A stretch of 19,607 bases of DNA from Triparma columacea (lineage: Eukaryota > Sar > Bolidophyceae > Parmales > Triparmaceae): NCBI GenBank assembly GCA_030267965.1, contig BRYA01000839.1:1-19607 (forward strand), written 5' to 3'. The translations under genes and the position numbers were made by a program. Shown piece by piece: positions 8,102-16,900 of the stretch. Position 1 is the first letter of the stretch, and each line of letters opens with the position of its first letter. A model generated the notes under the pieces. The model had not been told where the DNA came from, ran no database searches, and saw only the letters and a list, made by a program, of their open reading frames with translations.

Positions 8102-8905
8102 GATGATCTTAATTGGGTGCTGAAAATCATGCGTTCGGGATCGACGTGCGTAAAAAAAAAGGTGGCGGAGCAGCGTTTTAAGGTGTGAGTAAAGATGTTG
8201 TACATTAGCATACTCGTATAGTGCTTAATTATTGCGTGTTGTCATCTTTTCCAAAATCACCCAATCTGTTTCGGTCCATCGAAGTGTCCAACGCCAGTCC
8301 TCATCTGGAAGGCAAGTTGCAGGGTGGGGGCAGGCCTCATCATCACGATCAGGCACATAGAACCCCTCAATATACCGCTCCGATCCAATGTAGAGCCTTT
8401 TCGTCCCTCTCTTCACATTCTCACCTTCCAAATGAGGACTAAATTGCTTGTGCTCACGACGTTGGCCGGGAGTGGTGTGAGCTGGTATTATGCTTCAGTC
8501 AACACTTAAAGCCGTCAAACTCTATTTTCTGAGTGTTGTGTAGTATTATCGATCTTATTGTTGCAACGAATACGACAATACGACGTAAATGAGATTGGTG
8601 TATTCAGAAATTGTTTTGAGGGTTTTAGAAAGTTAATTTAACGTATAATCATCTAGTATTATGATCCGATTCTTTCTAGAAAGTTAATAGTTCACACCTT
8701 GAAGTCCGTCTATGCCTCCATGTCTTCGTGTTTCCAGTCCTAAGATCAGCATTTGCTGCCATTTGCCATTTCAAGTACGCTACATCCTGCAATCGGCACA
8801 ACACCACTCCACCGTTCCCTCACAACCGACCCCCCTTTCCCCTGCACCAAGACTACGTGAAGAAAAAGATCTAAGCTTCACCACAAAAACAATTTAGCTA
8901 TCTTA
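8102..8905. other. Intergenic spacer between two minus-strand genes
   Basis: The spacer contains the promoter of the START gene (near 8102-8220; a poly-A run lies at about 8152-8160) and the 3' flank of the RG-rich gene. The middle, about 8500-8700, is AT-rich and noncoding, with a weak repeat: TAGTATTAT and TAGAAAGTTAAT each occur twice, at about 8541/8655 and 8629/8678. No RNA gene was recognised. Confidence 0.6.
8225..8494 (-). other. Orphan Trp-rich ORF, possible exon remnant
   Basis: The frame is open from just after a TGA at 8497-8495 to the TAA at 8227-8225. It has no ATG except one six residues from the end. The translation looks protein-like: RYIEGFYVPDRDDEACPHPA followed by LPDEDWRWTLRWTETDW. 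The W-W-W spacing is loosely like the end of a dysferlin/peroxin (DysF) N-terminal domain. A possible acceptor TTTAG lies at 8442-8438, but no upstream exon is seen. This could be a gene remnant, an exon of an unseen gene, or chance. Confidence 0.25.
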
Positions 8906-10683
8906 TTACCCTCGGAAACCTCCCTGCAGTCCGGCCTTGATCTCTTCGAGCGCTGCAAAGCACTTCCCCGGGGCCCCGGCCTGCATGGTCTTCAGCCCTC
9001 CTACGATGTCTAATCTTGTGATGTCAACCTTCTCGTGTCCGGGCATGATGGCACCGAGGGGCGCCAGCTTGCCCGTCTCTACATATTTGGAAATTTTCTT
9101 AGAGTCGCTGACGACCTTTTCGGCTTCGCCTGCCTTGTACTTTCGCTTCGACAGCACGCTCATATTTGTAATGTGCCTGGTGTGGGAAGACTCCATGCTC
9201 GACATTTCAAATCTCTCCGTGTTTTGCTTTGTCTGTTCGTATTTCTTCGCGAGTGTCGTCTCCTGCTTCTTGTATACCTTGCAAATTTTGTACGAGGCTC
9301 TCGCGATCTGTTTGTCGACGTCCTTTCCGAGGATCATTCCGAGGGGGGGTTGGCTCTTGGCAAGTTTCTGCGGATGGGGCAGGAAGGTGTGGGGTGGGGG
9401 GGGGGATGAGTTAGGATGGATGAGTAGTACATCACATAAGAACCCCCACTCACCTGCATAGCGTGGATCCTGATGCCGTCAATGCCAACATCCTTCTGTG
9501 CGTTGCTTATACTAGCTGTCAGTACGCGCTCGATGAACTGCTGCGTGGCCATTGATAGCATGGTGCACGCCGCGTCTGAGGTCTCAACCTGTGCAGGCGA
9601 CTTCCACTCGTTCACCTGGGATCCTGTAACGGCGGCCGTCCGAGGTTCTCCGGCCTTCCCGGCGAAGTCCACCACGACCTTATCCGTGGCATCGGCCCGG
9701 GATACCCTAAGTCTGGCGTAGGAGCTCCGGGCTGTGAGGACGTTCCTCTTGCTCCAGTCCTTGTACTGCTCCTTGATGACCTGCGATTGGTTTTGCTGCT
9801 GGAGGAGTCCCGAAGACCCCGGGCTCACTAAGCTTCCGGTTCCCCCAGCTGAGCCCACCGAGGTCAGCAACTTGAGTTGTTCTGCCCCGAGGTCAAGTCC
9901 AATGAGGGGGATCTCCTTGTTGAATAGTCTGGCGTACTCGCAATGGCTCACGTTCACCTGCACATCGACTTCCTCGGCGGGGTTCCTCGTGAATCCCTTG
10001 CTTTTCCACTCCGTCTCCCTGATGATCCTCTGGAAGGTCTTGTGGCCAGCCTCGAAAATCTTGGAGGGGAGGTGAGCCTTGAGGAGCTGAACGATTTTGA
10101 TCGGACTGTCCGGCCCCTTTGCATCAGGCTGCTTCAGGAACTCCTCGATCTTCACCCTTATGCTATTGTAGAGCTCTACGTGGTTGGCCTTTAGGTAATT
10201 GAGCATAATGGTACAAAATTTCTTGTATTGCTGGTGCTTCTGGATCTGCTGAGGCGTCAACTGCACCGGAACTCTAGGGCGTGGGTTCGACGGGGTTGCG
10301 GCTGCCACAACTGCCGAAGGCGTTTTTACGGCCCCACCTGCTGGCAAATCCCCCAAGCTGCCCCCCGCATTATTATTCTTGTTTCCCCTCCCTCTTCCTC
10401 TCCCACTTCCCCTACCTCTCCCCCTCCCTCTGCCCCTGCCCCTGCCCCTCCCTGTGGTTATCGCAGGAGGGACAGCCGAGGCGGGAGGGACAGCAGGTGC
10501 AGCAGCAACAGGACCAGAGGGGACGGCAGCGAGGGTGGACGCAATCCCATAATTTAGACCTTGGGGAGCCTGTATTCCAGCGTTCACAGGCTGCTGTTGG
10601 TGGTGATGTTGTTGTTGCTGCGAGGGTGCATTAGGTGCGCCATTTGACTCGTCATCTGAGTCATTGAGCAAAGCTGCTTCCAT
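8906..10683 (-). CDS. RG-rich, probably nuclear protein with possible TAF4-like C-terminus (two exons)
   Basis: Exon 1 is 10683-9454 and exon 2 is 9367-8906, with a phase-0 intron at 9453-9368 (CAG|GTGAGT donor, CTAAC branch point at 9414-9410, CGCAG acceptor). The product is 563 residues. Residues 1-40 are acidic, then Gln/His-rich. Residues about 77-100 are a near-pure GR repeat, typical of RNA- or DNA-binding low-complexity regions. Residues about 150-225 form a helical domain (KKFCTIMLNYLKANHVELYN onward). Near the exon junction, MLSMATQQFIERVLTASISN resembles the second helix of the TAF4 histone fold, and exon 2 is a long charged helix, as in TAF4 C-termini. TAF4 is a TFIID subunit. The gene model is well supported; the family name is a guess. 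It is divergent from the gene at 10909, with 225 bp between start codons. Confidence 0.75.
9368..9453 (-). other. Spliceosomal intron of the RG-rich gene
   Basis: It is 86 bp, phase 0. The donor GTGAGT follows CAG, the branch-point-like CTAAC lies about 43 nt from the acceptor, and a poly-C run serves in the pyrimidine tract. Reading through it adds a low-complexity stretch and then a stop, while joining restores a single frame (HAMQ then KLAKSQPPLGMILG). Confidence 0.88.
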
Positions 10684-10908
10684 CCAGTTTTGTTGTCTCA
10701 GTCTCTTTCGGGATCTCGATCTCGATCTTCAGACTCAGAAAAATCCAGAAGCTCTCTCTTCGGCAAACAATCACCACCAACCTGGCGCTCCCGCCCCTCT
10801 CCCCAACCCTCCAAAACACCCAAACTCCTCTCGCTCCCCTTTTCGACCCTCAGCGGTATCCATATCCCCCCCCGTGCAACCTGCCCTGCCAATAACTGCC
10901 TTTACCCC
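10684..10908. promoter_or_regulatory. Shared divergent promoter region
   Basis: Only 225 bp separate the ATG of the minus-strand RG-rich gene and the ATG of the plus-strand receptor-like gene, so both 5' UTRs and core promoters must lie here. The interval is strongly pyrimidine-rich on the + strand. It has a short ATCTCG repeat at about 10713-10726 and a CCAAT box at about 10889. No TATA box stands out. Co-regulation of the pair is inference. Confidence 0.6.
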
Positions 10909-13900
10909 ATGGGGCGGATTCTCATGACCTTTGGTCTCCTCCTGGCCTTCCTGGTTACCCTAGGTGCGGCTGGTCGTTGTCAGGATGGTGACGAAAAGTA
11001 AGTTTGCTTCTCCCTATGAGTTCTTCTTTCGCTTCCCAGGGCTCCCTCCTTTTCCAACCCCCATCTCCTGCGGTTGCAATCTGTCTTCCTTCCCCATTGT
11101 TCTAACAATCTTCGTTTGAAAACTCCGCTGAATCCAAACGCAGATGTCTCCATTTTAAAACTCGTCAAAGCAGATGCGATTACTGGTCAGGCCCCCATAA
11201 TTGCCCAAGAGGATATCCTTTGAATGACGGGACAACTTCGTATTGCTGGGGGTTGATGGTTGACACAAAGTGCTACAGCTGCGCCCCTGGTTATCGCGAT
11301 AACAATAAAAGGAGTGAAAACGGCAATCCCGGAGACTGTGACGCATGTGAAAAGGGGACAGATTCGGTAGCGTCTGCGAAAGTTGTAAGTAAGGGGAGCT
11401 CCTCACTTGAGCCTTGGTTAAACGACTATGCATATACATACACTGGAAGTTCACCGCCACCTTCGTCCCGCCCCCCCCCCCCCCCCTAGTGTACACCTTG
11501 CGGCATCGGAGAATACAATGACAAGAAAGGGGAGCTGTGCAAGGTTTGCCCGGATGGGACCTACGCCGACGAGGCTGGGTCAGAATCTTGCTCCAGCGCT
11601 CACGGCTACGTGCTTAGTAGCTGGGCGAAGTGGTACACCAGCTCGACCACCGGTAAGGCTCAGCCTACAATGTGCACGGTAGACGGGCAGGTGGCCAATG
11701 CTGCAGGAAACGGATGCCAACAGTGCGCAGATGGAACGAGGGTCAGCAGCGTAACCCTCGGCTCGGAATGGGCCAAAGTTTCGAGGAGTAGCCTTTTGAG
11801 TCAGAAGGATTCTTGCGAGAAGTGCGAGGAGGGTAAGTTCTCCAATGCTGCAGTTACAAAACACTTGTCCTGTGACGACTGCGATCCGGGGAAGTTCAGC
11901 GAAGAGCGAGCGGCGACCTGTACCACGTGTCCCGCCGGGAGGTGGTCGGGACCAGGGCAAGGGGACGAATGCAATAAGTGTGAAGCTGGGAAAACCTCAG
12001 AGGCTGGGGCCGTCACTTGCATTGACTGTGCTGCTGGAAAATTCAGCGAAGGTGAGAAATGACGAGGATTGTCAATTCACGAGATCAGATCAACAGCTGG
12101 AAATTTTAACCATCCGCTTGCCACACTACTTGCAGGTCCTACCGACGAAAAGCCTCACTCGCCGTGCGAGTTTTGCCAGGCCGGAAGGTATTCCGGGGGA
12201 GGCTCCAAGGATTGCGACGGTTGCAGTCCCGGATTTTCCTCCTCTGGAATCAACTCGAGTGGCGAGCCTGTCCCTGACGGTGACTCCACCATGGTTACCG
12301 GCCCCAGGGACTGTGAGGAGTGCGTCGCTGGTAAGTATGCTTCGCTCGTGACAAACTACTTGTGCGAAGACTGTGAAGCGGGTAAATACAGCGACCTCGG
12401 ATCGTCCATGTGCGAGAGGTGCGGGCTTGGCAAGTACAGCGGGATTGGCCAAGCCGAGTGCACCAACTGCGAAGCTGGTAAATATAACAATGACTTTGCC
12501 CAGTCGGAGTGCACACAGTGTGCCATTGCAAAATACCAGAACGAGCCCGGGAAGACTATCTGTGAAACATGTGAAAAGGGAAAAGTTACCGACACTAGCA
12601 CTTCCAGTGACCTCGGTGCTGCCTCGTGCAAAGATTGCTTAGCCATGACTTACAAGAACAACAAGTGCACCTCTGACGGCTCCTACCCCGCTGATGAGAG
12701 CTGTACCGACGATGATGCGGGCCAGACTAGCCTGAACACTTGCTTGGCTTGCCCATCTTCGAAGTACTCAGGCGAGGGGGCGGAAATATGCCAAAGCTGC
12801 CCTGCAGGTACCCGCTCTTTCGCCAATGGGGCGGGGGTAACAGAATGTCGCGCGTGCCCGGCGGGAAAGCGCAGCGGTATAAAAGAGGACGAGTGCACTG
12901 ACTGCCCTTCTGGATACTATTCGAGTGAGAACATGAACACGGAGCTTGACTACTCCACGGCGGCGTTGCCTGAGAAGGTCAATGATTCCTGCGACAAGTG
13001 CAGCGCAGGGAAACACACATCGACGCCGGAAATTCAAAAGATCACCACCACCGCCGCCGCAAGCTCCAAGCTTGGTGGATCGTTTACCTTCACATACACT
13101 GCAGCCGACTCGACCACTGTAGGTCCCGTTACTGTTAACTTTGACTCGAAGGCTTTGGACGTCCAAGAGAGCTTCGTCGCGGCTAGCTCCTGGAAGCTCG
13201 AGGAGGGAGACATTCTCGTCAAGCGAGGTGAGAGGATTGTCGAAAAACAAAGTGGAGTCACACATCATTCCTAACACAATCATTTCCGCTGCTCGCCTCA
13301 GTTGACTGCACGAACCCCGAGGATGCTTGTTCTTGGGAGATTCACTTCGACGGCGTTCACGGAGACATAAGTACTGTTGCTATTAACAGCGCGAGTCTCG
13401 CAGGGGGTTCCGTTGTCGTTAATCCTACCCAGGAAGGCGTTGCAGGAATCGGTGCAAGTGTATGCACCGACTGCCCTAGAGGCAAGGTGAGACTCGGTTA
13501 AAAATCGAAGACAGGCTAGCACTTTATTTATTCAAAAAAACTAACGCAGCCGTTTCCGCTACGCTCGTTGTAGTACAAAACAATCATCGGAGATTTCTGC
13601 AAGGCGTGCGCGGCAGGGAAAAAGGGGGGGGATCCTCCAGCTGAGCTGTGCACCGAGTGCACTCCCGGCAAGTACGCAGAGTGGGGCTCGCATGCTTGCG
13701 AAGACTGCCCTTCGGGGACCTACAGTAACCTCGACAGCGCTGCTGAGTGCCAACTTTGCCCTGCGGGCAAGCGCAGGACGAACAGCGGAACCGATATTGA
13801 GAATCAAGGGACTTTTTGCACTTTTTGTGCAACTGGCAAGTTTTCTGACACCCCTGGTACTAAAGACTCTGAATGCACCTCTTGCGATTCTGGCAAATAC

Positions 13901-16900
13901 CAGAGTGAGCCTGGTGCCATCACCTGCGAGGACTGCCCAGCGGGTACCTACATTGACAGCAGCGGCTCGACTTTTTGCAAGCTCTGTAATCAAGGTGATA
14001 AGGCTGGAATGATAAGCAAACGCGGCCAGGCTGATTGTGAACTCTGCCCCGCTGGCACCGCAAGTGGGTTGGTTGCTGGGATCACTTTTTGCACGGCCTG
14101 CCCCGGTGGTATGTTCCAGGACGAGGCCGGCAAGAGGACTTGCGACTTTTGCGTGGCAGGCGAGTACCAGCCGCACCCCGAAGATGTGAAGCCGTACAAT
14201 CTCACTGCTCCGCCTCCTGCGCCTGAGACTACGATTGCCCCAACTGCGGCTCCTTCGACATCCTCTCCGACTGGAGTCCTTGCCGAAGGGGAAACCGCCC
14301 CTCCAACCTCTTCCCCCACCACCTCGTCCCCTACTCCGTCTCCTTCCAAAGCCCCCACAATTGACTTGACCGCGGCACCTACAGTCTACAGCGAAAAGCC
14401 TTATGTCTTCAAGAATATTTACGGGGCGTCCAAGTGTAGAACTTGTAAACCGGGAACTTGGAGCACCGTGCGCGGCGAAGCGAGCAACATCGGAGCGGAC
14501 GGTAATCCAATCATGGGAAAGACTGAATGTGATATGTGCCCTGTTGGAAGGTATTCTGACAAGTGGGGCACCCATCCAGCCTCCTTCGACAATGAGGGAA
14601 ACGCAATCGAGGGTTATCCCAGCAGTACATCTGTCACGAGCGGGTGCATCAAGTGTGTCGCCGGAAAGATTGGAATAACCAATAGAACACGTTGCGAGAC
14701 CTGCAGCGCCCCCCTGAGGAGCAAAAAGGTGTACAGTTCGTATTCTGTGGAAGAATCCGATTCGTGTTACAAGCTTGCCACTGAGGATCAAATGTTCTCT
14801 TGCCCGATGAGCACTCACAGCTCGAAGAGGAACGACTGCGAGTGGTACTATTTTGACAAGTGGGAGGATAATATTGCTGCCGAGGACAGGTGAGAATAGC
14901 GCCCCCCCCCCCCTGCAATGATGTATAATAACCCCTAACTCACCCTTCCGTCGTCGCTTCGATTCTCCCTCTCAGAGCGCAAAACAAGCTCGACAATCCC
15001 AATGGAGCCAGTCACAACGAGGGTGTGGAAAATCCCTTTGGGGCATCCTGCGAGAGCTTTACATTGTGCGAGGCCAACCCTGCTGAGGACGACGACAAGG
15101 ACATATACAAGATGATGTGCAATAGGTGCTCCCCCGGCTACATTAGCGCGGGGAGGTTGCATGAGATCCAAACTGTGACGACCACGGGTACGGGAATGAC
15201 TGGAAAGTTCGATATTAGGTACATTGCGAGTGATGGAGTGACGCGAGAAACGATTCAGGTGGCATTTGACTCTGCCGCGTCTGACTTTGGTACCGCCCTT
15301 GCCTCCTCCATTTCCAGCTCTTTGATGGATGGCGACATAACCGTCAAGAGGCTTGATTGTACGACTCCTTCAGAGGGTTGCAAATGGGAAATCCATTTCA
15401 TGGGTGTTTATGGTAACCTTGCCATGCTGAGCGTGGGCGGAGGGACCTTGGCCGGAGGTAGCGTCAATGTCGTGGAAACCCAGGCTGGGAGCGACGGCCC
15501 CATTGACGGCTCCACCAAGGCTGGTCTCGACACTAATTGCGCTGACAAAAGATTCCAGAGCTACTGCTACAGGCCCTCGACCCTGGACTTCTGCCCGCCC
15601 AGCACGGTGTGCGAATATTGGTTCGGCGGATCCGGTGAGGCGAAGCGAAAAGCGAGGAGCGAGGAGCGAAACTCGTTTTTATTGTCTTTCCCCCAATCCT
15701 AACCCTTCTCGCGATTCGCTTCGCCTGTCGCAGATGATACGGCGTTTGTAGACAACAAAGATCAATATTCCTCCGATGGTGATACAGAGAACATCAGTCC
15801 CTTCTATACTGACGAGGTTAATGGCAACGACAAGTACCCACCTGTCGCCACGAGCTGCGCCGAATACCGTGTTTGTGGCTTCGAGCTTGATAGCTCCTTA
15901 GCCAACGGTGCTTTCACAGCTGCGTCGTTGATCCAACCGACCAACAAGCTCAATATCGCGTGTATCGAATGTAGCGCGGGGTTTGTTTCTATCAAGGGGG
16001 ATGAAAAGTTGTTTGACATGAACTCTGAAGAATCCAAGTTTTGCCCTGGGACCCTTCCAACCACGTGCATGATGCTTGACGGCAAGTTCACCCAGGGAAT
16101 GTGCCCGGTGAACAAACTGAGCCTTGATAGACGGAGGAAGCTCGTCGTCGAAAGGCAAGCGAAGAAAAAGAAGGCAAAGCAGGAGTTCGAGGAAGCTGTG
16201 GGGGGATTGAGGGGTTCCTCGAGGTCGCTCCTCTCTTGTAGTCTTTGCAGCTGTACAGGTGGCGCGTCATCTGCGTTTCCCAGGTGCGATATCTCTGACC
16301 AGTGCCAGGATGACCGTACTGCAGAACTCGGGTGCCTTCCCTCTGATTGCATCTGCAAGGAGTCCCCAACCGCACCAGATGTTCCAGAAGTGGAAGACGC
16401 AGAAGTTGAGTGCAAGTTCCTTTACAGTGAGTATGAGGTTGACGACGATGATGGTGAGGTTACGTGGGAAACAGATTGGAAGAGGAGATACAGCGGGCAG
16501 TACAGCCCCTTCAAGCCTGCGGATGGTGACGATACGTGCTCTGATTACATTCTTTGCATGTTTGATGCGCAAGAAATTAGCATTCCTGGGCTGAGTGATG
16601 TTCATGTTCAAGACGAATACAACTTGCTCTGCGGGAAGTGCAACGAAGACCAGCATTACTACCCTGCGATTGATCCTGAAGAGGGCGCCAGTATGCAAGA
16701 TGATGACGATGACAGGTGGACCTGCTCTTCCGATGAACCATCTCCAACCCACTGCTACCTTCTGAAGCCGCAAAAGTACTCCTCTCACTTCGAGAAGCAG
16801 TACCACGATTGTAACGATCCAACTTTCAACCCAACTCAGACGAACTACTGCTACTATTGGGGTTCGAATAACGAGCAGGGAACTTCCGCTAGCTGGGTGT

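Noticed and set aside
13559..14818. 419-codon open frame on the minus strand
   Set aside because: It is antisense to exon 6 of the Cys-repeat gene. The periodic Cys/Gly codons of the sense strand keep the opposite frame open, and its translation shows no domain.
16855..16880. tRNA B-box-like GGTTCGAAT
   Set aside because: It lies inside a well-supported coding exon, and no A box or cloverleaf is present around it.
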